Source of the DNA: Nitrincola sp048264025
Lineage (GTDB): Bacteria; Pseudomonadota; Gammaproteobacteria; Pseudomonadales; Balneatricaceae
DNA length: 64,000 nt
Assembly (NCBI RefSeq): GCF_048264025.1
Contig: NZ_JBLXDN010000012.1
Span: 1 to 64,000, forward strand
Reading direction: 5' to 3'
Below, piece after piece: positions 8,306-18,177 of the stretch (the stretch's first letter is position 1; the number at the start of each line of letters is the position of its first letter). The notes beneath the pieces were generated by a model. The model worked only from the letters and a program-made list of their open reading frames with translations, did not search any database and was not told the DNA's origin. The position numbers and the translations under genes are program-made.

Positions 8306-9541
8306 CTAACAAGCTGTTATTTCTTTTATTCTTTCTTTGTCTTCTCTTGAGCACCTTAGCTCATCTATATCTTTAATCCCAAAAGAAACTAAAAGGGTGT
8401 TTTTTATCCTGGCCCTTACTTTCGACTGAACACCAAAAAACTCAACGTTAAAGTCAATATTGTTAGAATTTCGCATTAAATCATAGAAATAATCAAAATT
8501 AAGATCGGTTTTATTATTTTCTTTTTTTGCTAATTCCTTTAGAACATCAAAACAAGCTTGTATTCCAAGTGTTTTTCTAAATATACTATCTTGCCCTCTT
8601 CCTTTCCAAATCTGCTTAGTAACAGCGGTTAAGTAATCATTTATGATGTTGTAAAGGGTTCTGTCTTTCTTATGCAAAAAAAGACCTCTTAACGGTGCAT
8701 TAGAATTTATATCTTTAAGTAATGATCTATCCCTACCATCCTCAAGTGCAACAGCATGCATTTTGTTTCGATCAATTTCAGGGTTCGATGTAATTAGGGA
8801 CAAAATTCCATCTACTACAGATGCCATCGATATAGATGTTTCTGTTCTCGATCCTGAGACTCCCAATTTTATCATTCCTTTAAGAGGGGACTCATTGTCT
8901 TCAGCCAAGACTCGGGAGAAATATACTGATAGGGTTTCGGGAGACCATGTATTAGAGTCTCCTTGTGCCATATCGAATTGAAAGAGGTTGTAAGCAAGAT
9001 TTTTATCTACTCTTTTTTGCGTTGTGTTGATCTTTGTGAAGATTTGAGCATGGTATGCCATTGGTAGATCAATAAAAACAGAACATAGTAGACTCATATT
9101 CTTAGCTGAGGAGTCTTTGAAACCAAAAACACGATGTTGTCCATCAATGATCGAAGCAAGTTTGGCTTTTGTAGGTATTGTCAGATAATAAAAATTATCG
9201 TCAAATGCTTCTACAGACCACTTTAGTTCAGAGTTTGATTCTAGTCTCCCTAATTCATCGTAGTTAGCTCCCAATATTATAGAATTAGGAAAGCAGGCAT
9301 CAACAGTTTCTGAGTATCTCTTTATCTCCTCTAGTCTGGATTTTTTCCTCTCTCTCTGAGTGCCCTTTATTCTATCAAATATTTTTCCTATAGGATGATA
9401 GGCATCTTCTTCTAAGTCTTCTAAAACTTCTGTTTTAATTGAGTGACAGGTCTCTAGTAACAAAGATGCAGGCAGAGAAACTATATAAAATATACCTAGA
9501 GGCTGTTCTATTTTTATTGCAGGGGCTGTAAAAGGAAACAT
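8306..9541 (-). CDS. Second DGQHR-domain protein at the end of the dpt operon
   Basis: A 411-residue protein carrying IIDGQHRVFGF (DGQHR at residues 133-137), thus related to DndB but only distantly; outside the motif the sequences are unlike. The region after it (FIDLPMAYHAQIFTKINTTQKRVDKNLAYNLFQ) is the usual continuation in DGQHR proteins, where DndB has ADLNKYAVKPS. The gene is clearly AT-rich compared with the dnd and dpt genes, suggesting a separate origin. It lies 12 bp downstream of a membrane protein gene that overlaps dptH, so it is probably part of the restriction operon. A regulatory or modification-sensing role is possible. Its function is unknown. Confidence 0.8.
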   Translation of the reverse strand: MFPFTAPAIKIEQPLGIFYIVSLPASLLLETCHSIKTEVLEDLEEDAYHPIGKIFDRIKGTQRERKKSRLEEIKRYSETVDACFPNSIILGANYDELGRLESNSELKWSVEAFDDNFYYLTIPTKAKLASIIDGQHRVFGFKDSSAKNMSLLCSVFIDLPMAYHAQIFTKINTTQKRVDKNLAYNLFQFDMAQGDSNTWSPETLSVYFSRVLAEDNESPLKGMIKLGVSGSRTETSISMASVVDGILSLITSNPEIDRNKMHAVALEDGRDRSLLKDINSNAPLRGLFLHKKDRTLYNIINDYLTAVTKQIWKGRGQDSIFRKTLGIQACFDVLKELAKKENNKTDLNFDYFYDLMRNSNNIDFNVEFFGVQSKVRARIKNTLLVSFGIKDIDELRCSREDKERIKEITAC

Positions 9542-9553
9542 TACTTCCGACTC

Positions 9554-10063
9554 CTATTCATCTGTTATTCTATTGGCTTCCGCAGTTTTATACCCCGTAC
9601 TGCTAGCTTTCGGGGGCTCATCGTCGGAGTCGTACTTTTCGTCATTTGCGTTTGCTAGTATAAAAAGGGTCATCGATAAGGCGGCACCAAAAGCTGTATA
9701 TTTTTCAAAGCCTGCATTTGTTTCATAGTATCCATATATACAAAGGCAAAATGAAATAACACCGAGTAAAATTGCCAGGAGAGCTTTGTCTCCGGTGTCT
9801 TTTTTACTTAGAGCGTATTCAATAAAAATAGTGCCAAGTATGGCAAGGCTATAAGTAAAAAGGGCTTGGCTATCTAAAAAAACGTCATTTTCAGACCTGT
9901 TGAATATATATGGTACCCAAATTCCCATGCCTCCAATTAGGAGCATTCCCAAGAAAAAAGAGACCATGAATTTTATGCTTTTGAGGGCATTGAATAACGT
10001 TGAAAAAAAATAATTTGGTATTCCTTTCCAAGCATTTTCTCTTGTTCTTGATTTACTGCTCAT
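9554..10063 (-). CDS. Four-helix membrane protein coupled to dptH
   Basis: A 169-residue protein with four hydrophobic segments at about 33-54, 68-85, 94-112 and 121-139, and charged, Ser/Asp-rich tails on both ends. The N-terminal 30 residues are basic, suggesting a cytoplasmic N-terminus. The ATG overlaps the end of dptH by 11 bp, so it is translated with the restriction operon; the DGQHR gene follows after 12 bp. Both are AT-rich. I do not recognise a family. A membrane partner for the neighbouring DGQHR protein or an effector linked to restriction is conceivable but unproven. Confidence 0.7.
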   Translation of the reverse strand: MSSKSRTRENAWKGIPNYFFSTLFNALKSIKFMVSFFLGMLLIGGMGIWVPYIFNRSENDVFLDSQALFTYSLAILGTIFIEYALSKKDTGDKALLAILLGVISFCLCIYGYYETNAGFEKYTAFGAALSMTLFILANANDEKYDSDDEPPKASSTGYKTAEANRITDE

Positions 10064-13000
10064 TTTTTATTTCCCAAAAAGCCAAATCTTTAATCTTTCT
10101 GACTTCCTTTTTTCCATCGACATACAAACTAAAGTGCTTTTCAAGTTTTCGAATATGGTTCATATAGGATTCTTCATCCTGTTTGCCCTTTGTATTGAAA
10201 ATAGCCTTAATTTCCTGAGATTTTATATTAGCGACCTGATGAATAATCCAGGAAAGAACAAGGCTGGAATAGTCGTTATCACCTGTCTTGAAGTGCGTAA
10301 GTTCCTGAGTTGATAGGATCGTACCAACGCCAAACTCGCGTCCTTCCTTTAGAATTTTCTTCAGGCTTTCGAAATCCTGCGACATAAAGTTATCGGCTTC
10401 ATCTACCAATATCATCTTGGATATTTGGCGATAACTTCCATCCAGCTTGGAGCTGCCCTGCTGATGCATCTGCGTATAGAACAAATCCAAAGTCAGTGCG
10501 ACGACTAAGTTTTGAATCTGGGGATCATAGCCAGAAAGATTTATGACGCTCACACCATCGACAAGATCATAAAGCGACTTGGTCTTCGCATTATCTGGTT
10601 CAAATATCGCAAAGCTCATCAGGTCATCAAGCGCCGCGTAAAGGGAGTCTTGTTCAACTTTCTCTTGGTCTTGAAATAGCGCCCAAACATCCGCCAGGGT
10701 AGGAACAGGTTTCGTCCAGCTGCTTCGGTCCTGTGGTTGGATTCCTGCGCGTTCGTAGGCGTCCATCACTAGAGTACGAATCTTGTTTTGTTGCTTGTTG
10801 CCTAGCCCAAACGCCTTAGCCAGGGTGCTGCGGAACAAGTTAGCGGTATGTACCGGCTGCATCGGCCGATTGCCAAACAATGCAAACGGGTTGAACGGTA
10901 AATGGTAAAGGTCAAACACTTTGGCGTTGGTCGCCTCAACGAAGTCCTCTTTCACATAGTCCGCTTTGTAGTCGAAGATCAGAATGCCTATAGGTGTTCC
11001 GCATACGTTTTGGTGCTGATTACGATAGAGCTGCGTGATTACAGACTTAGTGAACTGGGTCTTACCGGTACCCATGGTCCCGATAATTCCGGTATTGGTG
11101 TTAAAAAGCTTTTCCGTGTTGGTCGGCTCCCAGTAGACCGGCTGACCTGTTTGTACATCGGTCCCAAACTGGACTCTCAGCGGTTCGGCATTTGGCAATA
11201 ATACTGGCGGTGTATCAACCTCGTTGCCTTCTTGGCTATCAACACTAGGTTCTGCTTGTTGAACGACTGACTCCGGCTGTGGCTGAACCGGAGCTTCAGT
11301 ACTCTCAGGCGCAGTTGGTTCGTGATTTAGTACTTGGTCCAAGAAGTAGTTGCTCGGTATCTGCAGAATCTTCTTGTCACGGATGTCTGCTGTGAGCTGT
11401 TTCTGGGGTGTGCTGACGAGTGTGTCCAAAATTCCCATGGGAATTTCAACCTGTAACACACTCTCTTTCTCTTCGTAGTGCTCTGAGAAGCAGCTTTCCG
11501 CGTTGATATGAGCGACCACCATTCCCTTGGGGTAATTGGGTAGCTGCGCAATACTATAGTTACCGTCCAGCCAGTACTCGCGTTCTGAAAGTAGCGACTG
11601 AAAGTAGCCGTCTTCAAACACATCGTAAAGCTGATACTTTTCGATCTGTAGTAAAACCTGGCGGATGAACAGGGCACGATAGATTGTTGCTTCAAGCGTA
11701 TCCGGTCCCAGCAGATCCTCCTCCATATAGCGCTTCAGCTCGATGGCTTGTGTACGCGCCTTCTCATAGTTGGGGCGTGAGCCCGCCTTGACTTCAACAG
11801 GCAACAAATAAAGTTGCCCCTCTTTAAAGCCAGCAAATAGGATGTCGTCGGAGATCGCGCCTTTACGTAGATTCCGGTTGTAGCGGGAAAAATCGCTGTC
11901 TGACATAGCAAGACCAATATTGCCGGCCACTCTAATCATTTCAGCAACTGAAAGAGGTACCCAGGTGATATCGGTGTCACCCAGCATTGTGGAAACGACT
12001 TTGTAGGCACCAATGATTCCCTGCTTAGCAATCTTTTCGGTAGAGGGGTCAGTGATGAGCTTCAGCAACCACTCGCCGTTAAAAGCGTTGAACTCACGGA
12101 TAAGGTCATCGCCACTACTACCCAATACACTTTTATATAGGTCGACTTGCTTTGTAACAGTGATGGCGTCATAACCTGCAGAGCTGGTGTACTGATCGGA
12201 GTAATGAATCAGGATAACCCCCTTGGTGCTCTCAAAAAATTCGAGGGTAACCTTGGGGTCGATGATGGTTGTCCATACTGAGCTGTCGTAGGAGCGCTGC
12301 AAGAGATTTCGAAACTCTTCGCTAACCGCCAAGCTAATCGCTGAGTGATCGTGGTACACGTCGTTCTTGGATTGTGCGGGACGTGAGAGGGTCCCGATTA
12401 GCTTCGCCAGCTGAAGATGTGGCTTATCACTATACTCGACCCCTTTAAGACCAAACGCAGTAAAGAAGCGGCCATTTTCGCTCCGCGACGACTCGCCATT
12501 TAACAGCCCGCCACAGGCCGCACCCGACAAGTGCTCATCAATGTTGTTATCAACCGCTTCCACCTTCTGATTGTTCTTAAAGAACGTTAGATGGGCGTAG
12601 GCCTGCTTTTCTGCCGCTTCATGTTTGAATTTGCTAAATGTGAGCCGTGTACGAAGTAAGTCGATGATGGTGTCCGCATTACGTCGTGAAGCGCCTTTAT
12701 CCAACCGATAACGCGCCTTAATTTCGTCGTAGAGACCCATCTCAGCGAAGACGTCGAACTCTGTCTCTTCCTGTTCGTCGTCGTAGAGGTTTACATGAAC
12801 ATGAAGCCCTTTTTCGAGGTGGGCTTGGTAATACGACAACAAGCCTTTGAACAGCTCCTTGTTGTCCCCGTTGTTGACGGAATTTATCAGAATTGGGGCA
12901 TCTTCAACCTGTTTGAAGAGTTGCGAAAAGGTCGACGTGAACTCTTCTATCTTGTGTCTGACTAGCGTGCTGACGAAGTCAAAGCTGGTGTCTTGGTGAG

Positions 13001-15143
13001 GAACTACCTCCAACCACAGCGCATTTTCGTCTACGGACTGGGTATAGCTGTAGCCGGATGCCGGATCATAAAGATGAGGGATAAGCCCTCTGGGGGTAAG
13101 TCGACTTTTTGTGACGTCGGGCAGCTGTTTGAAGCTACGAGCATCCCCATCGATTTTGATCCGTTCGATCAGATTTATAAAATACGCTATCACTAGGGGG
13201 TGGAAAGGTGTGAAGTACTTCTTGCCCTCTATGTTTGCATAGCCCAACTTCATAACCGGGCCTGCTGTTGTTGATAGTGTGTGTCCCTTCGGGAGCGTTG
13301 CCAGGTATTCGATATAGGAATTAACGAAAGCAGTGGCAAGTTCGACAAGCTCTGGCCCCCAACTAGCCAAAGAGGGTAAGGTCTTGCGCTCAGAGAAGTA
13401 ACTAAGAAAGGCTTTGTAGCTGCAGTAAAGCTCGCTATCCGCCATTTCCAAGAATTTTGCGGGAAGCCCCTTACCCGACGTCTGATTCCATTGAATTAGT
13501 TGCTCATCAACGAAAGCCGACTCAACAAGGAGCATCTGTTTCCTGAAGAATAGTGGCTCAGATTCCTGGTTGTCGAGGACTACGGTCTCTTTGCTCTTGC
13601 GATAGACGGCGTTGTAATCATCGTTACTGTATAGCTGGCTGAAACGACCCGAGTCGAGCATGAGAGGTAGATAGAGGCTCTCCTTGCTGGATTCGCCCTC
13701 AACCAATATGCGGAGCTCGGAAGCACCGTTATTAAGAGTAAACCGAACCTCATCCGACTCTTCATATAACTGCTGGAAATCCAGCTTTCCATACTGCTGT
13801 ATAGAAACCATTTGGCCACTGTCTTCAAGAACCAGTGTCTCATCAAGGTCGGGGTTGATTTCAATAACCTGCTGCTCCGCCTGAAGAATCAGTGCCTGCT
13901 TGCTGCGATTAATGAGGAACTGATTTTCTAAGCTGCTGAGGTGAAAACCTCCTTCTGTGACGACCATGCAGTGAAAGCTGTACTTTTCATTGGCCGAATC
14001 ACGGTTTAGTCGCAGGCTGAAAAATAGGGGGTCGGTAGTGGAAGGGCCGCTGACATGAAAGGTTGTACGTGTTCCCCGGGGGAGATGATCAATAACGAGG
14101 CTATTGGAGACCTGTTTAGGCTGAACTTGCAGTTCCTTCTTCTCTAGCTTCTGCCCAACGAACTTAATCTTGAAATCGAAACTATCTTGCCCAGATGGTA
14201 CGACGATCATTAAGTGCTTATCGCGAAGCCCCGCTGCTGTTTCTCTTTTATTGCGCTGGTGAACAACGCAGCCTTCGCTCTCAAGCGACTCAAACTCCAG
14301 AGACAGTTTCTTTTGGCGCTCTTCTTCCTCTTTGAAGGCGCCAAAGTCGAGTTCGGTCCAGGGCTCTTCCGCATTCTCGCCAAAGTGTTTCTGGATGAAT
14401 TTTGAACCAAACTTTGAAAGCCGATCCTCCAGTTCGTTTGGATAGTGCTCTACCGCAAACTCTATTTCAGCGCGCAACTGACGGTTGGCCTCAAGGCGCT
14501 TTTCAACTTGTTTGACATTGGTGTTGCTGAGAACAGCAGGGTCATTGAAAAGGCCAAGTTCGTCGAAGCGGAGATCACCATCGATCATAGAGTCATGAAG
14601 GTGCCTGAAGCCAAACACGCTGGATCCATCTTCTGTAATCAGCCGCACTTGGTGCTCGAGCAAGCAATGCGAAGCGACCTGGTTGTTTAGATCCTGAGAG
14701 ATAAGGCTTTCAAGCTGTTCTTTAATCACCTGAGGCGACCACACTGATCTTCCCTGCGCAAGATCTAGCGCACTGTTGATCAGGGTATCGAGCAGGCTGT
14801 TGTGAACAACAAGCAAGGCGCAGTTATCAAAAGGCGGTTCCTGTGCAGCAACAGCATCACGTAGTCTAGAAATGTAGTTTTCGGTATAGCAGCTGTGTGT
14901 GACATCATGCTGCTCTAGATGTCCCGCGATAATGAGTCGCTGGTTTGCGACATGTAAAAACGAAAGGCCTTGGCCTTCTACGGAAAGCACCCCATCGCGG
15001 GAGGCAGCCAGCTGATCAACGAGCTTTTTGGTGTTGTCAGGATCCGGTGATTTAAACTGATAGCGAGCACCTGGCTCTATTCGCAGCTCGAGCCATTCCC
15101 GCAAATTCTTAATGAGAAAAGCTTCAAAGTGTTTTTCTGACAT
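10053..15143 (-). CDS. dptH: Phosphorothioation-dependent restriction protein DptH (HerA-like ATPase)
   Basis: About 1696 residues. The C-terminal third is a HerA/FtsK-type ATPase: Walker A GTMGTGKTQFTKS (about 1360), Walker B KMILVDEADNFMSQD (about 1585), then GVGTILSTQELTHF. A Pro/Glu-rich linker precedes the ATPase. An upstream segment (LFAGFKEGQLYLLPVEVKAG) resembles a PD-(D/E)XK-like fold and could hold nuclease activity; that is inference. DptFGH cleave or damage DNA lacking phosphorothioate marks in known Dnd systems. The ATG at 15143 (MSEKHFEAFL) is preferred; an in-frame GTG at 15164 is possible. The start lies inside the end of dptG. Confidence 0.93.
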   Translation of the reverse strand: MSEKHFEAFLIKNLREWLELRIEPGARYQFKSPDPDNTKKLVDQLAASRDGVLSVEGQGLSFLHVANQRLIIAGHLEQHDVTHSCYTENYISRLRDAVAAQEPPFDNCALLVVHNSLLDTLINSALDLAQGRSVWSPQVIKEQLESLISQDLNNQVASHCLLEHQVRLITEDGSSVFGFRHLHDSMIDGDLRFDELGLFNDPAVLSNTNVKQVEKRLEANRQLRAEIEFAVEHYPNELEDRLSKFGSKFIQKHFGENAEEPWTELDFGAFKEEEERQKKLSLEFESLESEGCVVHQRNKRETAAGLRDKHLMIVVPSGQDSFDFKIKFVGQKLEKKELQVQPKQVSNSLVIDHLPRGTRTTFHVSGPSTTDPLFFSLRLNRDSANEKYSFHCMVVTEGGFHLSSLENQFLINRSKQALILQAEQQVIEINPDLDETLVLEDSGQMVSIQQYGKLDFQQLYEESDEVRFTLNNGASELRILVEGESSKESLYLPLMLDSGRFSQLYSNDDYNAVYRKSKETVVLDNQESEPLFFRKQMLLVESAFVDEQLIQWNQTSGKGLPAKFLEMADSELYCSYKAFLSYFSERKTLPSLASWGPELVELATAFVNSYIEYLATLPKGHTLSTTAGPVMKLGYANIEGKKYFTPFHPLVIAYFINLIERIKIDGDARSFKQLPDVTKSRLTPRGLIPHLYDPASGYSYTQSVDENALWLEVVPHQDTSFDFVSTLVRHKIEEFTSTFSQLFKQVEDAPILINSVNNGDNKELFKGLLSYYQAHLEKGLHVHVNLYDDEQEETEFDVFAEMGLYDEIKARYRLDKGASRRNADTIIDLLRTRLTFSKFKHEAAEKQAYAHLTFFKNNQKVEAVDNNIDEHLSGAACGGLLNGESSRSENGRFFTAFGLKGVEYSDKPHLQLAKLIGTLSRPAQSKNDVYHDHSAISLAVSEEFRNLLQRSYDSSVWTTIIDPKVTLEFFESTKGVILIHYSDQYTSSAGYDAITVTKQVDLYKSVLGSSGDDLIREFNAFNGEWLLKLITDPSTEKIAKQGIIGAYKVVSTMLGDTDITWVPLSVAEMIRVAGNIGLAMSDSDFSRYNRNLRKGAISDDILFAGFKEGQLYLLPVEVKAGSRPNYEKARTQAIELKRYMEEDLLGPDTLEATIYRALFIRQVLLQIEKYQLYDVFEDGYFQSLLSEREYWLDGNYSIAQLPNYPKGMVVAHINAESCFSEHYEEKESVLQVEIPMGILDTLVSTPQKQLTADIRDKKILQIPSNYFLDQVLNHEPTAPESTEAPVQPQPESVVQQAEPSVDSQEGNEVDTPPVLLPNAEPLRVQFGTDVQTGQPVYWEPTNTEKLFNTNTGIIGTMGTGKTQFTKSVITQLYRNQHQNVCGTPIGILIFDYKADYVKEDFVEATNAKVFDLYHLPFNPFALFGNRPMQPVHTANLFRSTLAKAFGLGNKQQNKIRTLVMDAYERAGIQPQDRSSWTKPVPTLADVWALFQDQEKVEQDSLYAALDDLMSFAIFEPDNAKTKSLYDLVDGVSVINLSGYDPQIQNLVVALTLDLFYTQMHQQGSSKLDGSYRQISKMILVDEADNFMSQDFESLKKILKEGREFGVGTILSTQELTHFKTGDNDYSSLVLSWIIHQVANIKSQEIKAIFNTKGKQDEESYMNHIRKLEKHFSLYVDGKKEVRKIKDLAFWEIKNEQ

Positions 15144-16470
15144 AGACTGCATCCCCGCTATCACTCATCCGTTCAACATTTCCGACGCGCTCGTAAAAAT
15201 TGATAAGCGCTTGTTCTGACTGTCGGTCGAACCAAATCCCTCGATTCTTGAAAGCTTCTAGTAGCTGCTGAAACTGGAGCTGTTCCCGCTCTCCCACAGC
15301 CAAGTTTGTGAGCAGAAGGAGGTAGTCTTGGTTAAGTATCAACACCCGGCCAGAGCGCCCTCGAGACTGTACAAAGTGCTGCGCGACCTCATTCTCAAAC
15401 GCATTCACAACACGGCTGTTAACCGTGAACTGGCTTGATCCCCGTTTGCTAAAAATTTCACGCGCACTAGCCGTCAGAAATTTCACCATGGAAGCTTCTG
15501 AATGGGGTAATTGGTCGGGGATGTCCACTCCACGTTTTGCGCAATAGTTCTTTGCGAACTCCTGCATGGCTTTTACTCCAACCAATTGCTCTTCGGACGA
15601 GGCGTTTTTTATATGTTCGACAAAGCGCCATAGCGGATAGCGAGGTGCGTTTTTTTCTTGAATCTGATTGAAGTACTCGAGCATCGACAGAATCGGAAAG
15701 AGATCTGCGACTTTTTCCTTTAGCCAAGGGTAAGACTCGCGCACCTGCTTTCTCTCAACACTTGCACGCTCCGTATCGAGAATGAAGTAAAGTGGCTTTG
15801 TTTCTGGCGTTGAGTCCCAAGCATTTATATTAAGCGCGAGCTGCGCACTATATAAAAAATTGTACAACCCAAGGAATGCCCTAGTGTTCTGAAGCAGATA
15901 GCTAGGGTGCTGACATAGAAAGTTGAGGTCCTTAGAAAAAAACTCCGCCAAAAAAGGAAGGTATGGTACTTCAGTAGAGTCAGGTGCGTGCGAGGTGAGG
16001 TTCTCTTGAAGCTCCGAGAGCAATTCAGCCTCAAGAAAGTTCACCTCGTTCATCAGGAGCGGTATTTCTTTTTGACGTGTAGCCAGAAAGCTACGAAAGA
16101 GGCGGCAGACATGCTTACTTGCGCCCGCTTCTGCGGAGTTTGCCTTGAATAGAAGAAATTCCGGCGATACCTTAAACAAACCCGATTTTCCAGACCCATC
16201 AAAGTACATCTGGTCAATGAAGTCATTGATCGAGTCATCGCTTAGTTTAGAACTGACTGCGGCACGAGCTCTCTCCACAAACGATTCCAGGCTATAACCT
16301 TGCTTCAGCTTTATCCTAAGAGCACTGGAGAGCACATCACCAGCGATGGCATCAAAGTCATACTCGGCAGGTTTGTTACGCTGTTGTCTAAACGGCAGAT
16401 AGTGATTGATCAGATTACGCTCTTGAATCTCTTGGTGCGCTAACCGCTCCAAATTTGTTTGGATGCTCAT
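15124..16470 (-). CDS. dptG: Phosphorothioation-dependent restriction protein DptG
   Basis: A 448-residue, mostly helical protein without a catalytic motif I can name. It lies between DptF and DptH and has the length expected of DptG. The start shares an ATGA overlap with the dptF stop and the end overlaps dptH by 20 bp. It is required for restriction in characterised Dnd systems and is thought to act in a complex with DptF and DptH. The assignment rests mainly on gene order, size and the clear identities of its neighbours. Confidence 0.88.
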   Translation of the reverse strand: MSIQTNLERLAHQEIQERNLINHYLPFRQQRNKPAEYDFDAIAGDVLSSALRIKLKQGYSLESFVERARAAVSSKLSDDSINDFIDQMYFDGSGKSGLFKVSPEFLLFKANSAEAGASKHVCRLFRSFLATRQKEIPLLMNEVNFLEAELLSELQENLTSHAPDSTEVPYLPFLAEFFSKDLNFLCQHPSYLLQNTRAFLGLYNFLYSAQLALNINAWDSTPETKPLYFILDTERASVERKQVRESYPWLKEKVADLFPILSMLEYFNQIQEKNAPRYPLWRFVEHIKNASSEEQLVGVKAMQEFAKNYCAKRGVDIPDQLPHSEASMVKFLTASAREIFSKRGSSQFTVNSRVVNAFENEVAQHFVQSRGRSGRVLILNQDYLLLLTNLAVGEREQLQFQQLLEAFKNRGIWFDRQSEQALINFYERVGNVERMSDSGDAVYVRKTL

Positions 16471-18059
16471 TCCATGCCTCCCACTACAAATTCGTCATCA
16501 TCCACCTCGTTTGTTAGCGACACATGGTTAGTTCCCGATGTGAAGTGGATGGTTTTGGCCTGCCTCGCCACTTTGGTGATCTCATCAATCATTTCTTCAA
16601 GAATGACAATGGTGTTTTTATCGTGCTTGTTGGGTCGATAACCATCATTAATTTTCAAGATGAGCTCTAGAAAGCTTACGTTAATAGGCAAAGGCCTCAC
16701 CTGTTCGTCACCGACCTTGAGGCAAACGTAGAAATGGTGAATGCTCTTGGTCTGCGCTTCTTGTATGCGCTTCAAATCAGGGCGAACATCGGCCTCTGCC
16801 GAGATTACAACCCCATTTCGCTCGCTGAGATAAATTTGGCGCCTGCTTGTAAGGGAAGGTTGAAGGCGGTTGCCGAAGCGCATAAGAGCAGAGACGATTT
16901 GGTCTTTGTAAAAGTGGCGAACAAGCTGTTTCTTCTCGCTACTGTGGTCATAGTGCTGATGTAATCGCCATACTTCGATATAGCGTTCGTATAGACTCTC
17001 TTTAAAATCCGAAGCGAAACGCTGATGGTAATTATTACCGATAGGGTGACCTGACAATACATAAAAGGCTCGTAGCCATTCACTAGGCTCGAGGTCACCA
17101 AAGCAGAAATCATTCAAAAACTGTGACTTGAACTCTCCAAACTCTGTTCCACTGACGCCCAGAGACTGCTGAACCAAGAACTGATCAATTTTTTGAGTCC
17201 GGACGGAGCATGGATCGAAGTGACTAACGATGTCTGCCAGTTCGTTTTGTCCTCGAATAAACAGGTTATCGAACAGAGAGCCCGGTCCGCAGATCAAGTG
17301 GTGGACAAAATCTAGTAGCGTTCGCGCTGATAAGAATTGATCGTACCTCAGTCGTGCGAACAGGAGCAGAGTGACAATACGCTCACGAACCTCCTTTATC
17401 TGTAACAGTCTGTAGTTATCAAAGACCCGAGACTGATGATTGCGGCATGCATTTTGGTAGGACAAGTAGAGAGGGTTGGCTTCGATGGGAGCAGCGATCT
17501 TATCCAATAACTCGCTTATGAACGCCGAACCAGCCTCTCCATTTTGCAGACTGAATTTGGGGTAGTCTTCAAAGTTAAGAAAAATATGCCCGTCTATAGG
17601 CGACTCGCTTTGTGTGAATCGCTCGATCGACTGCTTGATCTCAACGTGACGTTCGGAGCCAGTCGATGCATAGTTAAAAAGCATCCCCACGTTTATCCCT
17701 ACCACCAACGGTTTACCAGCCTCTTTGTATCTGTCAAACACTTGGTCTAAGGCTTCTATTGCATTCTGATCAGGCTTGAAGCTATGGGTAGCATCAAGAT
17801 GGAAGGTGATATGATCGGAATACTTCTGATAGTGCCTTTTTAGGATTTCAGACTTCCCATCTCCGCTAGATCCGCACAAAAATATGATGGCGCGTTGATC
17901 CGAGATATTGTCTAGAGCTACTTTGAAGTCGTGCTCGATGGATGTTTCGATGTAAAGGTAATCTTTAAGTTGATCAGCTTCGGGAGAGCCATGACCGAGT
18001 GTGCTGACCGCTTGGGCAGAGGAACGAGCCAGCGTGTCCATTAGCTTTGTGAAGTTCAT
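16467..18059 (-). CDS. dptF: Phosphorothioation-dependent restriction protein DptF (P-loop NTPase)
   Basis: About 530 residues with the Walker A-like sequence FLCGSSGDGKSEILKRH near residue 60, followed by a Walker B-like hydrophobic stretch PLVVGINVGMLFNY (about 120). First gene of the restriction operon. The open frame begins at 18104, but the ATG at 18059 (MNFTKLMDTLARSS) follows a good AAGGAAG ribosome binding site and is chosen here. DptF is an ATPase of the DptFGH machinery that restricts unmodified DNA. The upstream 118 bp to the divergent HNH gene must hold both promoters. Confidence 0.91.
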   Translation of the reverse strand: MNFTKLMDTLARSSAQAVSTLGHGSPEADQLKDYLYIETSIEHDFKVALDNISDQRAIIFLCGSSGDGKSEILKRHYQKYSDHITFHLDATHSFKPDQNAIEALDQVFDRYKEAGKPLVVGINVGMLFNYASTGSERHVEIKQSIERFTQSESPIDGHIFLNFEDYPKFSLQNGEAGSAFISELLDKIAAPIEANPLYLSYQNACRNHQSRVFDNYRLLQIKEVRERIVTLLLFARLRYDQFLSARTLLDFVHHLICGPGSLFDNLFIRGQNELADIVSHFDPCSVRTQKIDQFLVQQSLGVSGTEFGEFKSQFLNDFCFGDLEPSEWLRAFYVLSGHPIGNNYHQRFASDFKESLYERYIEVWRLHQHYDHSSEKKQLVRHFYKDQIVSALMRFGNRLQPSLTSRRQIYLSERNGVVISAEADVRPDLKRIQEAQTKSIHHFYVCLKVGDEQVRPLPINVSFLELILKINDGYRPNKHDKNTIVILEEMIDEITKVARQAKTIHFTSGTNHVSLTNEVDDDEFVVGGME

Positions 18060-18177
18060 CGCTGCTTCCTTGTAGTTGACGACTTCCTTATAGTTCTCAA
18101 GCACTTCAAGAAAGACAACTAGAGATCTATCGGAATAACGCTTAAGGACAATTAGCCTAGCACAACTACTCGTGCTT

